A stretch of 64,000 nucleotides of DNA from Beutenbergia cavernae DSM 12333 (GCF_000023105.1 NC_012669.1:558001-622000), one strand, 5' to 3'; counted from the first letter of the stretch, positions 8,678 to 18,454 are shown. Notes: generated from the letters alone by a model not told the origin. Numbers and translations: made by a program.

Positions 8678-9874
8678 ATGACCGGCACCGGGCACGAGCC
8701 CGCACGACCCGCACGGGTCGTGCGGCGGTGGCTCCTGCGGGGTGCGATCGTCGTCGGTGGCGCCGGGCTCGGGGTGCTCGTCGCGGCGAGCGCAGCGCAG
8801 GCGGAACCCGTCGCGTCCGAGGCGCCGGCCCTGAGCGCCGGTGCCGACGGCCCGGCCGCCGCGACCGGCCTGCTCGAGGGGATCGTGGACGACGTCGTCG
8901 CGCCCGTCGTGGAGGACGCCGTCGCCCCCGTCGTCGAACAGGTGGTGGACGACGTCGTCGCCCCGGTGATCGACGCGATCGCACCTGCCGGCGTCGCCCC
9001 GGAGCCGGCAGCGCCCGAGCCGGTGACCCCTGTGCCGCAGCCGCTGCCTCCCGTCGTCGACGACGCTCCGCGTGCCCCCGAGCCCACCGACCCCGCTGCG
9101 CCCGCCGCGCCCGCTTCCCCAGGTGAGCGACCCGGTCGCGACACGCCGACCGCCGACCTCGGCGGGGCCGCCGCGCGCGCCGTCGAGTCGCTCGCGCCCG
9201 CCACAGCTCCCGTGCTCGACGCGCTCGACCCGGTGACCGAGCCCGTCGTCGACGTCCTCGCACGGGCGCTGCGCCCGACGCTCGTGGAGGTCGGCGGGTC
9301 GCTCGGCCCGGTCCTGGGTGAGGTGCTGGGACCGCTGGCGCCGGTGCTCGGCGACGTCGTCGTCCCGATCGTCCACGCCCTGCCCCCGGTGACGGGCGGA
9401 GCGCTCGATCCGATCCTGCGCCCCGTGCTGCCGGTGCTCGAGCCGGTGCTGCCCGGCGTCGTTCCCGCGGCGAGCGACCCACCCTCCCGGGAGAGCTCTG
9501 CGCCGCCCGGGGCTCCACCAGGCCCCGCCGCCCGTGGCGACGCCACCGCCGCGTCCGTCCCGATCGCACGCCCCGGCGTCGGGACGTCCGGCACGACGGC
9601 ACCGCCGGGAGTCCTCCTCCCGCCGCTCGCCGCGGCTGCTCAGCAGGTGTCGAGTGCGTCCGGGGACGACGGCGCCCCGGTGCGCGGCCCCGGCGACGAG
9701 CAGGTTCCCGCCGCGACGACCGGGGCCCCCGCCTCGTCATCCGGGGGAGCCCGCGACCTCGCCGTCGTCGCCGCTCTCGCCACGGTCACCTTCCTGCTGC
9801 TCGGCGTCGCTCGGCTGCGCGACACCACCCTCCCGTCCGCCCCGGCGTTCGAGGTGCTCGTCTCTCCTGCCTGA
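8678..9874 (+). CDS. Secreted alanine/proline/valine-rich protein with C-terminal membrane segment
   Basis: 398 residues. A twin-arginine-containing N-terminus (RRWLLRG) leads into a hydrophobic signal segment (residues 20-38) ending ASAAQA. The body is low-complexity, rich in A, P, V and D, with repeated short phrases such as VDDVVAPVV and LGPVL. A hydrophobic stretch near residues 365-382 (VVAALATVTFLLLG) could anchor it; no sortase motif is evident. GGGAGGG precedes the ATG. It adjoins a second surface protein (9954-11342) with similar composition, so a shared envelope role is plausible. No function is known. Confidence 0.8.
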   Translation: MTGTGHEPARPARVVRRWLLRGAIVVGGAGLGVLVAASAAQAEPVASEAPALSAGADGPAAATGLLEGIVDDVVAPVVEDAVAPVVEQVVDDVVAPVIDAIAPAGVAPEPAAPEPVTPVPQPLPPVVDDAPRAPEPTDPAAPAAPASPGERPGRDTPTADLGGAAARAVESLAPATAPVLDALDPVTEPVVDVLARALRPTLVEVGGSLGPVLGEVLGPLAPVLGDVVVPIVHALPPVTGGALDPILRPVLPVLEPVLPGVVPAASDPPSRESSAPPGAPPGPAARGDATAASVPIARPGVGTSGTTAPPGVLLPPLAAAAQQVSSASGDDGAPVRGPGDEQVPAATTGAPASSSGGARDLAVVAALATVTFLLLGVARLRDTTLPSAPAFEVLVSPA

Positions 9875-9953
9875 CGCGGCTCGCCGGCGCACGCGTGCCG
9901 GACCGAGTCCCCGCGCCTCCGGGCGCTCCCAGGTATCACGGCAGGAGAAACCC

Positions 9954-11342
9954 ATGCATGTGTTCGTGAAGAGAGCGCTGCGCATCGCGCTCTGTACGGG
10001 CGGCCTCGTGGTCGCCGGGGCCGGGGCGGCCAGTGCCGCCGAGTCCGGCCTGCTCGAGTCGATCGGCGTGGACGCGCCGATCGACGTGTCCGTCGGCGTC
10101 TCCGACGTCGCCGTCGGGGTGCTCGGCGACGCGGCGGCCGAGCCCGCCGACGAGCCCCTCCAGGTGGTCCCGGTCATGCCGGAGGTCGTCGCTGGGCCGC
10201 AGGCGGTCGAGGCTGCGCCGACGGCCGACTCCGCACCCGTCGCCGAGCTCGTGGACGACGTCGTCGGCGTCGTCGCTGACGACGTGGCGGTGGACGTGCC
10301 GGTGGACGTGTCCGTCGACGTCTCGGACGTCGCCGTCGGGGTGCTGGGTGACGCCGGCGCATCGTCGGAGACGCCGGCAGCCGAGCCGGCGGCATCTGTG
10401 GCCGTCGATTCCGCACCGACCGGAGCGGAGTCGGAGGACTCGACGTCGCTGCTCGGCGATGTCGCGGTGAATGCCCCGATCGACGTCTCGGTCGACGTCG
10501 GCTGCGTAGCGGCAGGCGTCGTCGGCGACGCGGCGGCGGCCTGCGAGGAGCCGGCTGCCGCACCGGGTCCGGCCGAGCCGGCCGCACCGGCCGAGCCGGC
10601 GGCGGGCCCGGACGAGGTGTCGGTGGACGCCCCGGTCACGGTCCCGGTGGACGTCTCGGGGATCGCCGTCGGGGTGCTCGGCGACGCGTCCGCGGAGCGC
10701 GCCGAGGCCGAGGCGAACGGTCCTGCTCCCGCGCCGGCTCCCGAGGAGCCGGCGGCGCCGGGTGCGGGATCGGGCGTGCTCGACGACGTGCTCGGTCCGG
10801 TGGACGTCGACGCTCCGGTCACGGCCCCGATCGAGCTCGGGTGCCTCGGCGCGGGTGTGGCCGGCGACGCGTCGGTCACGTGTGCCGCGCCGGCGACGGC
10901 GACACCTGCTCCGGCCGAGCCCGCCGACCCGGGAACGCGGGAGGGCGGCGTCTCGGCCGGCCTCCCGGTGACGGTTCCGGTGGGCGTCGGGTGCCTCGGG
11001 GTGGGAGTCCTCGGCGACGTGTCCTCGCAGTGCACGACGACGGCCGCCGTCGACCCCGGTGACCCGGGCGACCCCGGTGACCCGGGCGACCCCGGTGACC
11101 CGGGAACTCCGGGAGACCCGGGCACCCCGGGCGGCTCTGACGACGCCGACCAGGTCGGCCCGTCAGTCCCGGGCGGGCGCAGCGTCGTCGTCGCTCGTGG
11201 CCCTGCGCCGCGGGAGGCGAGCGGTGAGCTGGCCGAGTCGGGCGCGTCCGACGCAGCGGGACTCGCCGGTCCCGCCGCGCTCGGGCTCGTCCTGCTCGGC
11301 GCCGGCCTCGTGATCGGCGCACGCCGCCGCAGCGAGGCCTGA
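9954..11342 (+). CDS. Cell-wall surface protein with six chaplin-like repeats, collagen-like GDP tract and LAESG anchor
   Basis: 462 residues from the ATG preceded by GCAGGAG. A signal peptide ends near ASA-28. Six repeats of about 25 residues follow (39-63, 113-137, 172-197, 224-248, 285-310, 334-360) with consensus VDAPVDVxVxVxxxAxGVLGDAxA, separated by Ala/Pro/Glu linkers. Repeats 3, 5 and 6 each carry a cysteine pair 13 positions apart (184/197, 297/310, 347/360); repeats 1, 2 and 4 lack both. Residues 367-393 are GDP/GTP triplets resembling collagen. The C-terminus has LAESG (426-430), a hydrophobic helix and RRR, as in LAxTG-type sortase substrates. The repeats recall chaplins but are not canonical. 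Confidence 0.85.
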   Translation: MHVFVKRALRIALCTGGLVVAGAGAASAAESGLLESIGVDAPIDVSVGVSDVAVGVLGDAAAEPADEPLQVVPVMPEVVAGPQAVEAAPTADSAPVAELVDDVVGVVADDVAVDVPVDVSVDVSDVAVGVLGDAGASSETPAAEPAASVAVDSAPTGAESEDSTSLLGDVAVNAPIDVSVDVGCVAAGVVGDAAAACEEPAAAPGPAEPAAPAEPAAGPDEVSVDAPVTVPVDVSGIAVGVLGDASAERAEAEANGPAPAPAPEEPAAPGAGSGVLDDVLGPVDVDAPVTAPIELGCLGAGVAGDASVTCAAPATATPAPAEPADPGTREGGVSAGLPVTVPVGVGCLGVGVLGDVSSQCTTTAAVDPGDPGDPGDPGDPGDPGTPGDPGTPGGSDDADQVGPSVPGGRSVVVARGPAPREASGELAESGASDAAGLAGPAALGLVLLGAGLVIGARRRSEA

Positions 11343-11348
11343 GGCGTC

Positions 11349-11384
11349 GGCGGCGGCGGCGTCATCGGGGGCGTCGCCGCCGCC
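11349..11384 (+). terminator. GC hairpin after the repeat surface protein
   Basis: GGCGGCGGC (11349-11357) can pair with GCCGCCGCC (11376-11384) just after the stop codon at 11342. There is no T-tract, so it is only a candidate terminator. Confidence 0.45.
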
Positions 11385-11576
11385 GGCTGTCGGTGGGAGC
11401 GCGTGTCGTTCCCGTCGATCGGCGTCGCACTCATCTCCACAGAGGCGACGCCGGCGCCCCGGGTGCGTGGTCTCTCCGACTGAAGTGGTGTCGGTGACCG
11501 CGGAGGGATCGCGCACCCGGTGCAGCGCCGACGCTGCGCGCGCCGTGAGCGAGCGAGCCATGCCTGCCGAGCGCGT

Positions 11577-11606
11577 TTGGAGAGCGCCGTGTGCGCGGCG
11601 TACCAT
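11577..11606 (+). promoter_or_regulatory. Promoter of the SAM-I-controlled met operon
   Basis: TTGGAG (11577-11582) and TACCAT (11601-11606) are 18 nt apart and would start transcription at about 11613, exactly the 5' edge of the riboswitch. The rest of the 369-bp gap before it (11385-11576) shows nothing else recognisable. Confidence 0.5.
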
Positions 11607-11612
11607 CACGCC

Positions 11613-11703
11613 GACCATCCAGAGCAGCCGAGAGACCTGGCTCGACGACGCTGCAGCAACCCCCCGTCCGCGGGTGAGGGTGCTACCGCCAGGACCGATG
11701 GAG
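11613..11703 (+). promoter_or_regulatory. SAM-I (S-box) riboswitch controlling DUF1737 / rhodanese / metZ
   Basis: Conserved S-box pieces are present: AGAG at 11621, P2 GCAGC (11624-11628) pairing GCTGC (11650-11654), the GAGAGACCTGGCTCGACGA internal loop, GCAACC, and GGGTGCTACCGCCAGG. P1 pairs CCATC (11615-11619) with GATGG (11697-11701). The 3' strand of P1 overlaps the ribosome site GGAGGAG that serves the GTG at 11712, so SAM binding should block translation. Confidence 0.88.
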
Positions 11704-11711
11704 GAGTACGC

Positions 11712-11951
11712 GTGACTGAGCGAACCACCGACGCACCGCCCCCACCGTCCGGCGACCAGAGCGCTCGCCGGCGGTACCGCCTGCTCACCGGGCCGGACGA
11801 CGGCAGCTTCTGCGACCGCGTCAGCGCGGCCCTCGACGAGGGGTACGTGCTGCACGGTTCCCCGGCGGCGACGTTCGACGGCGCTCAGGTGATCGTCGCG
11901 CAGGCGGTCGTGCTGCCCGCCGCCCCGAGCGCCCAGGTGAGGCCGGCATGA
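11712..11951 (+). CDS. DUF1737 domain protein
   Basis: A 79-residue protein whose residues 22-68 (YRLLTGPDDGSFCDRVSAAL, then GYVLHGSPAATF) match the small DUF1737 domain, of unknown function. It is the first gene after the SAM-I riboswitch. The GTG start has a good ribosome site (GGAGGAG, 5 nt away), and its stop overlaps the rhodanese ATG (ATGA). One cysteine lies in GSFCDR. Co-regulation with a rhodanese and a sulfhydrylase suggests a part in sulfur assimilation, but nothing in the sequence shows a reaction. Confidence 0.85.
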   Translation: MTERTTDAPPPPSGDQSARRRYRLLTGPDDGSFCDRVSAALDEGYVLHGSPAATFDGAQVIVAQAVVLPAAPSAQVRPA

Positions 11952-12406
11952 GCGCCGCGGCGACGCCGTCGGGCACGACGCCGCAGCCCGGCTACGCGGG
12001 CGACGTCACCCCGGAGCGGGCGTGGGAGATCCTGAGCGAGGACGACGGCGCCGTGCTCGTCGACGTGCGCACGCGCCCGGAGTGGGCGTACGTGGGCGTA
12101 CCGGACACGTCCGACCTGGGCCGCGACGTCGTCCTGGCGGAGTGGGTGAGCTACCCGACCGGGGCGCCTAACCCGGCCTTCGTCGACGAGCTGCGCGCCG
12201 CGGGCCTGGAGCCGGGCGACGAGCGGCCGATCGTGTTCCTGTGCCGGAGCGGGCAGCGCTCGATCGGTGCGGCGCTCGCGGCGACGGCGGCGGGGTTCGG
12301 CCCGGCGTTCAACATCCTCGACGGGTTCGAGGGCGGCCTCGACCCCCAGGGGCACCGGGGCGCGCGCGGCTGGCGCGCCGTCGGGCTGCCCTGGCGCCAG
12401 TCCTGA
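11948..12406 (+). CDS. Rhodanese-like sulfurtransferase
   Basis: A 152-residue single rhodanese domain with DVRTRPEW and the active-site loop CRSGQRS, whose cysteine would carry a persulfide. Proteins of this type transfer sulfane sulfur from a donor to thiol acceptors in the cytoplasm. It lies between the DUF1737 gene (4-base overlap) and metZ (16-bp gap) in one SAM-regulated operon, so it probably supplies or handles reduced sulfur for homocysteine synthesis. The exact donor is unknown. Confidence 0.92.
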   Translation: MSAAATPSGTTPQPGYAGDVTPERAWEILSEDDGAVLVDVRTRPEWAYVGVPDTSDLGRDVVLAEWVSYPTGAPNPAFVDELRAAGLEPGDERPIVFLCRSGQRSIGAALAATAAGFGPAFNILDGFEGGLDPQGHRGARGWRAVGLPWRQS

Positions 12407-12422
12407 GCGGGGGCGGCGCCCG

Positions 12423-13655
12423 ATGAGTGATCCCCGGCCCCGTTCGCCGCTGCCCGAGGGCCTGCGGCCGGACACGCTCGCCGTGCGCGGCGGGCAGGAG
12501 CGCACGAACTTCGACGAGACGTCGGAGGCGCTGTTCCTCACGCAGGGGTACGTGTACGAGAGGGCGGCCGACGCCGAGGCCGCGTTCGCGGGCGAGCTGG
12601 AACGGTTCGTGTACAGCCGGTACGGCAACCCGACCGTGTCCACGTTCGAGGAGCGGCTGCGCCTGCTCGACGGCGCCGAGGCGTGCTACGCAACAGCGAC
12701 GGGCATGTCCGCCGTCTTCACGACGCTCGCGGCGCTCGTGAAGTCCGGGAGCAGGATCGTCGCCGGTCGCGCGCTGTTCGGCTCGTCGCTCGTGATCTTC
12801 GACGAGATCCTCGCGAAGTGGGGCGTGCGCACCGACTACGTGGACGCGCACGAGCTCGACCAGTGGGAGGCGGCGCTCGCGACGCCGGCGGACGTCGTGT
12901 TCTTCGAGACGCCGTCGAACCCGATGCAGGATCTGGTCGACGTGCGCGCGGTGAGCGACCTCGCCCACGCGGCGGGCGCCGTCGTCGTCCTCGACAACGT
13001 GTTCGCGACGCCGGTGCTGCAGCGGCCGCTCGACTTCGGCGCCGACGTCGTCGTCTACTCCGCCACGAAGCACATCGACGGGCAGGGCCGTGTGCTCGGC
13101 GGCGCGATCCTCGGCCCGTCCGACTTCATCGACGGTCCGGTGCAGCAGCTCATCCGCAACACCGGCCCCAGCCTCAGCCCGTTCAACGCGTGGGTGCTGC
13201 TCAAGGGGCTCGAGACGCTGTCGCTGCGGGTGCGGCACGCGACGGCGTCCGCGCTGACGATCGCGCGGTGGCTCGAGGAGCAGCCCGCCGTGGCGGACGT
13301 GAGGTACCCGTTCCTCGACTCCCACCCGCAGGTCGAGCTCGCGAAGGCGCAGCAGTCGGGCGGCGGGACCGTGGTGACGCTCACGCTCGACGCGGGCGCG
13401 GAGCCGGAGGCCGCGAAGGCGCGCACGTTCGCGTTCCTCGACGCGCTCCGGGTCATCGACATCTCGAACAACCTCGGCGACGCGAAGTCGCTCGTCACCC
13501 ATCCGGCGACGACGACGCACCGCAAGCTGGGTCTCGAGGGTCGGGCCGCCGTCGGGATCGGGGAGGCGACGGTGCGGCTGTCCGTCGGGCTCGAGGACCC
13601 GCTCGATCTGCAGGAGGACCTCGAGCAGGCGTTCGCCGCGGCCGCGCGCGCCTGA
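12423..13655 (+). CDS. metZ: O-succinylhomoserine sulfhydrylase
   Basis: 410 residues of the Cys/Met metabolism PLP-enzyme family. Landmarks are YSRYGNPT, the PLP lysine in YSATKHIDGQGRVLGG, and SLVTHPATTTH near the C-terminus. It condenses an activated homoserine with sulfide to give homocysteine; the substrate (succinyl- or acetyl-homoserine) is predicted from similarity to MetZ and not provable here. The ATG at 12423 gives the usual N-terminus (LPEGLRPDTLAVRGG). It is the last gene of the SAM-I-controlled operon. Confidence 0.93.
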   Translation: MSDPRPRSPLPEGLRPDTLAVRGGQERTNFDETSEALFLTQGYVYERAADAEAAFAGELERFVYSRYGNPTVSTFEERLRLLDGAEACYATATGMSAVFTTLAALVKSGSRIVAGRALFGSSLVIFDEILAKWGVRTDYVDAHELDQWEAALATPADVVFFETPSNPMQDLVDVRAVSDLAHAAGAVVVLDNVFATPVLQRPLDFGADVVVYSATKHIDGQGRVLGGAILGPSDFIDGPVQQLIRNTGPSLSPFNAWVLLKGLETLSLRVRHATASALTIARWLEEQPAVADVRYPFLDSHPQVELAKAQQSGGGTVVTLTLDAGAEPEAAKARTFAFLDALRVIDISNNLGDAKSLVTHPATTTHRKLGLEGRAAVGIGEATVRLSVGLEDPLDLQEDLEQAFAAAARA

Positions 13656-13679
13656 ACGGGGCCCGTGCGTCGGCGGTGC

Positions 13680-14102
13680 TCAGACCTGGGTGACGCCGCC
13701 GTACGTCGCGAACGGGCGGTCGCTCGGCACGATCTGCTTGCCGAGCGGCGTCAGCGTGACCGGGATGATCTTGAGCTCGGCGATGGCGAGCGGGATGCCG
13801 ATGATCGTGACGAACAGAGCCAAGGCACTCACGAGGTGCCCGATCGTCAGCCAGATGCCGGCCACGATGATCCAGATGACGTTGCCGATCGCGGAGCCGA
13901 GGCCCGCCGTCGGCTTGTCGATCACCGTCCGCCCGAACGGCCAGAGCACGTAGTTCGCGATCCGGAACGACGCGATGCCCCACGGGATCGTGATGATCAG
14001 GACGAAGCAGATGAGGCCGGCGACGGCGTAGCCGAGGGCCATCGGGATGCCGGCGAAGAGCAGCCAGATGATGTTGAGGATGACGTTCAGGACGGAGCGC
14101 AC
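13680..14102 (-). CDS. yccF: YccF family membrane protein
   Basis: 140 residues with two copies of the YccF motif: NVILNIIWLLFAGIPMALGY and NVIWIIVAGIWLTIGHLVSA, each followed by IP and a hydrophobic helix. Four membrane segments are likely. The family is an uncharacterised inner-membrane protein. GTG start; no ribosome site is clear, but GATGAT stands 6 nt upstream and may be a -10. It converges with metZ over a 24-bp gap. Confidence 0.9.
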   Translation of the reverse strand: MRSVLNVILNIIWLLFAGIPMALGYAVAGLICFVLIITIPWGIASFRIANYVLWPFGRTVIDKPTAGLGSAIGNVIWIIVAGIWLTIGHLVSALALFVTIIGIPLAIAELKIIPVTLTPLGKQIVPSDRPFATYGGVTQV

Positions 14103-14185
14103 GGTTCCATCATCGCCGCCCGGCGGGCCGTCCGGCCCCCACCGTCACCCTGATCTTTCCCTGATCTTCGCGAGCGGCGCCTCAG

Positions 14186-14821
14186 TCAGACGACGCCGTA
14201 GAGGCGGTCGCCGGCGTCGCCGAGCCCGGGCACGATGTAGCCCCGCTCGTTGAGCCGCTCGTCGACGGCGGCGGTCACGATGGTCACGTCGGCGCGGTCG
14301 CCGACGGCGTCCTCCACCGTCCGCAGACCCTCCGGCGCCGCGAGGAGGCAGATCGCCGTCACGTGACGTGCGCCGCGCAGGAACAGGTACTCGATGCTCG
14401 CGACGAGCGTGCCGCCCGTCGCGAGCATCGGGTCGAGCACGAAGCACTGCCGACCGGAGAGGTCGTCCGGGAGGCGGTTGGCGTACGTGATCGCCTCGAG
14501 GGTCTCCTCGTCCCGCTGCAGCCCGAGGAACCCGACCTCCGCCGTCGGCAGCAGGCGGGTCATGCCCTCGAGCATGCCGAGCCCGGCACGCAGGATCGGT
14601 ACCACCATCGGCCGCGGCGACCGCAGGTGCACGCCGACCGTCGTCGTCACCGGCGTCGTGATCTCACGGGGCTCGACGGCGATGTCGCGCGTCGCCTCGT
14701 ACGCGAGGAGCGTGACGAGCTCCTCGGTGAGACGCCGGAACGTCGGGGAGTCGGTCCGCTCGTCCCTCAGGACGGTGAGCTTGTGGGCCACCAGAGGGTG
14801 GTCGGCGACGTGCACACGCAT
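14186..14821 (-). CDS. upp: Uracil phosphoribosyltransferase
   Basis: 211 residues, standard length. It converts uracil and PRPP to UMP in pyrimidine salvage. The N-terminus [16 protein letters not shown], the GLQRDE segment, the PRPP loop [10 protein letters not shown] and the C-terminal [15 protein letters not shown] are all characteristic. No ribosome site is seen; TAGGCT lies 7 nt before the ATG, suggesting a leaderless transcript. Neighbours are unrelated. Confidence 0.97.
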   Translation of the reverse strand: MRVHVADHPLVAHKLTVLRDERTDSPTFRRLTEELVTLLAYEATRDIAVEPREITTPVTTTVGVHLRSPRPMVVPILRAGLGMLEGMTRLLPTAEVGFLGLQRDEETLEAITYANRLPDDLSGRQCFVLDPMLATGGTLVASIEYLFLRGARHVTAICLLAAPEGLRTVEDAVGDRADVTIVTAAVDERLNERGYIVPGLGDAGDRLYGVV

Positions 14822-14828
14822 GCCGGGC

Positions 14829-14834
14829 AGCCTA
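14829..14834 (-). promoter_or_regulatory. Predicted -10 element of upp (leaderless start)
   Basis: TAGGCT on the minus strand, 7 nt before the ATG, with no Shine-Dalgarno sequence; the same arrangement as lpdA, dnaX and recR. Confidence 0.55.
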
Positions 14835-14867
14835 TCCGCGCGCGTACGGCAGTGCCCGGGAACGGTG

Positions 14868-15602
14868 TCACCAGGCGACCGTCCCGGCGGCGTCGACGAA
14901 GCGGCCGCTGGGGGTGCCGTCCGGCGCCACGGCGGCGGCCGCCACGACCACGGCAGCCTCGTCGGCAGTGAGCGGCGCCTGCTCCCAGTTCCCCGGTGCG
15001 AGATCCGTCTGCACCCAGCCCGGGCAGACCGCGGTGACCACGATGTCCGTCCCGGCGAGCTTCTTCGCCAGCTGGATCGTGAGGGCGTTCACCGCGGACT
15101 TCGAGGTCTGGTAGGCCGGCACGAGCATCTCGTACCACGGCGACGCCGGATCGGTCTGGGCGGCGAGCGATCCGACCGTGGACGAGACGTTGACGATCCG
15201 CGCGGCGCCGCTCGCACGGAGCAACGGCAGCAGGGCCTCCGTGACGGCGACGAGACCGAAGACGTTCGTCTCGAACGTGGTCCGGAACAGGTCGACCGAC
15301 GCGAAGTCGACGGCGTCCGTCGCCGTCGCCTCCGGGAGGATCCCCGCGTTGTTGACGAGGACGTCCAGCTCTCCGTGCCGCTCCTGCACCCAGGCGACGA
15401 GCGAGGCCACGCTGGCCTGATCGGTGACGTCGAGCGGGTGGCCCTCGACGACGACGCCCTCCGCGCGCAACGCCGACACGGCCGCCTCGACGTCGGCCGC
15501 CCCTCGCCCGGTCAGGATGACGTGGTGCCCGGCTTCCGCGAGCCGCCGGGCGGTGGCCAGGCCGAGACCGCGGGTGCTGCCGGTGACGAGGACGAGCGAC
15601 AT
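14868..15602 (-). CDS. Short-chain dehydrogenase/reductase
   Basis: 244 residues of the classical SDR family: the cofactor motif TGSTRGLG at 7-14, NNAG in the middle strand, and catalytic YQTSK with an upstream serine in VNVSST. NAD(P)H-dependent reduction of a carbonyl substrate is expected; the substrate is unknown. I start at the ATG at 15602 ([12 protein letters not shown]), since the upstream open frame is arginine-rich and unlike the family. It looks monocistronic. Confidence 0.93.
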   Translation of the reverse strand: MSLVLVTGSTRGLGLATARRLAEAGHHVILTGRGAADVEAAVSALRAEGVVVEGHPLDVTDQASVASLVAWVQERHGELDVLVNNAGILPEATATDAVDFASVDLFRTTFETNVFGLVAVTEALLPLLRASGAARIVNVSSTVGSLAAQTDPASPWYEMLVPAYQTSKSAVNALTIQLAKKLAGTDIVVTAVCPGWVQTDLAPGNWEQAPLTADEAAVVVAAAAVAPDGTPSGRFVDAAGTVAW

Positions 15603-15735
15603 GGATGAGCCTTTCGCTGGGTGGGCGCGTGGCGCCCCGGTGGTGACGTCCGGTTCGGGCCGTCTGATGGGTAGACGCCGGCGCCGGGCGAAACGTGAGG
15701 TCGCCTCGACGCGGCGTCGACGCCGCTGCCGGCGA

Positions 15736-15772
15736 CGCGCGCGCACGGCCGTGGGGAGGCCGTGCGCGCGCG
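15736..15772 (-). terminator. 15-bp perfect hairpin after the GNAT gene
   Basis: CGCGCGCGCACGGCC (15736-15750) pairs perfectly with 15758-15772 around a 7-nt loop, starting 4 nt past the stop of the minus-strand GNAT gene. No T-run follows. It is probably a terminator; its 7-nt loop and perfect stem resemble hairpins B1 and H. Confidence 0.65.
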
Positions 15773-15776
15773 ACGC

Positions 15777-16712
15777 TCAGACGAGGGTGAGGTCGATCCG
15801 CGCCTCGGTCGGCTGCCAACCCGCTCGCGCGAACCCGCGGATCATGCCGACGTTCTCGTCGTCGGTGTCGGCGATGAGCGTGTGCGCGCCCGCCGCGACG
15901 AGGTCCCGGGTCGCGGCTGCGACCAGCTCGCCCGCCAGGCCGCGGCCACGATGCTCGACGGCGACTCCCACCGTGAGCACGTAACCGCGCCCGCGGGGCA
16001 TGAGCCGCCAGGAGATGAGGCCGACGTCGGCCCCCGCGATCGTCGCGATCCTGATGCACTCCACCGGGTCGTCCTCGAGCAGGTCGTCGACCTGCTGTGC
16101 CGCTGCCGCGGCGAGCCCGTGCTGCGCCACGAGCTCACGGTCGCTGACGTCGAGCGAGCCGGGCAGCACCCGAGTGAGCAGGTCGGTCAACCGCTGCTCG
16201 TCACCCGGCCGCGCCTGCTCGAGGTTCATCGAGAGCGGTACGGCTGCGCTGTGGGGCGCCGCCACCTCCGCGCCGAGCTGGTAGTGCCGTCGGGTGACGC
16301 GCACCTGCCACCCGACGGCACCGAACGTCTCGACCACCCGCGTCACCGCAGGGTCGTCGAGCGTGTCGGTGACGGCGGCCGACTCGAACGACACCACCGC
16401 CTCCTCCGCCGAGCGGGCCCACGACGTCGCCGCGTGGGCGAGCAGCGCCGCCGCGTCGTCGTCGGCCGGGAGAGCGATCATGTCGACGAGCGCCAGGTCG
16501 CCGAGCAGGCGGCCCGCCACGAGCCCGTGTGCGCCGGGGTCGGAGCCTCGCACGGCCCAGACCCGCTCCGGTGCGCGTTGCCCGTTGTCGAAGACGCGGC
16601 CGAGCGAGGGCTGCTCGAACAGCAGCCGCTGCCCGGGAGTGTCGGGCTGGGGCCGATGGGTCAGGATCAGAGAGATGGCGTCGTCGCGTGACGCCGGGGA
16701 GAACAGGTCCAT
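15777..16712 (-). CDS. GNAT family N-acetyltransferase, two-lobed
   Basis: 311 residues. The C-terminal half has a GNAT acetyl-CoA-binding core (GYVLTVGVAVEHRGRGLAGELV, then MIRGFARAGWQP); the N-terminal half looks like a degenerate second GNAT lobe. An acetyl acceptor cannot be named. The ATG at 16712 (MDLFSPASRDD) has GAGGA upstream. Before it, on the same strand, lie a 13-codon ORF and a 9-bp hairpin, an arrangement that resembles an attenuated leader. Confidence 0.85.
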   Translation of the reverse strand: MDLFSPASRDDAISLILTHRPQPDTPGQRLLFEQPSLGRVFDNGQRAPERVWAVRGSDPGAHGLVAGRLLGDLALVDMIALPADDDAAALLAHAATSWARSAEEAVVSFESAAVTDTLDDPAVTRVVETFGAVGWQVRVTRRHYQLGAEVAAPHSAAVPLSMNLEQARPGDEQRLTDLLTRVLPGSLDVSDRELVAQHGLAAAAAQQVDDLLEDDPVECIRIATIAGADVGLISWRLMPRGRGYVLTVGVAVEHRGRGLAGELVAAATRDLVAAGAHTLIADTDDENVGMIRGFARAGWQPTEARIDLTLV

Positions 16713-16731
16713 GTGGATCCTCGTGGTCGCG

Positions 16732-16755
16732 GCGCCCGGACGAAGATCCGGGCGC
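16732..16755 (-). promoter_or_regulatory. Perfect 9-bp hairpin in the GNAT leader
   Basis: GCGCCCGGA (16732-16740) pairs with TCCGGGCGC (16747-16755) around six bases. It lies between a 13-residue leader ORF and the GNAT start, 19 nt before the ATG. It may be an attenuator or a translation-control stem. Confidence 0.55.
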
Positions 16756-16787
16756 TGACGGGATGGCTCCGCCACCGCCGCCTGGTG

Positions 16788-16829
16788 TCAGCCGACCTCG
16801 GTAGCGAGGGCGGCGCGGTGCGTGAACAT
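16788..16829 (-). CDS. Possible 13-residue leader peptide MFTHRAALATEVG
   Basis: A very short ORF with a strong ribosome site (GAGAGGAGG, 5 nt before the ATG) in the GNAT leader. It ends 75 nt before the GNAT start, upstream of a perfect hairpin. The good ribosome site for so short a frame suggests it is translated. It carries no run of one amino acid that would name the signal; alanine (four of 13) is the most frequent. Confidence 0.45.
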   Translation of the reverse strand: MFTHRAALATEVG

Positions 16830-16882
16830 GGCGGCCTCCTCTCGCTCAGGCCCCTCGACAGGGGCACGGCCTCACACCCTAG

Positions 16883-18396
<1,514 letters not shown>

Positions 18397-18454
18397 GTTC
18401 CGGTCGTGGCGGACGTACCAGGAGGTGACCGCCACACCGACCGGAAGGATCACC

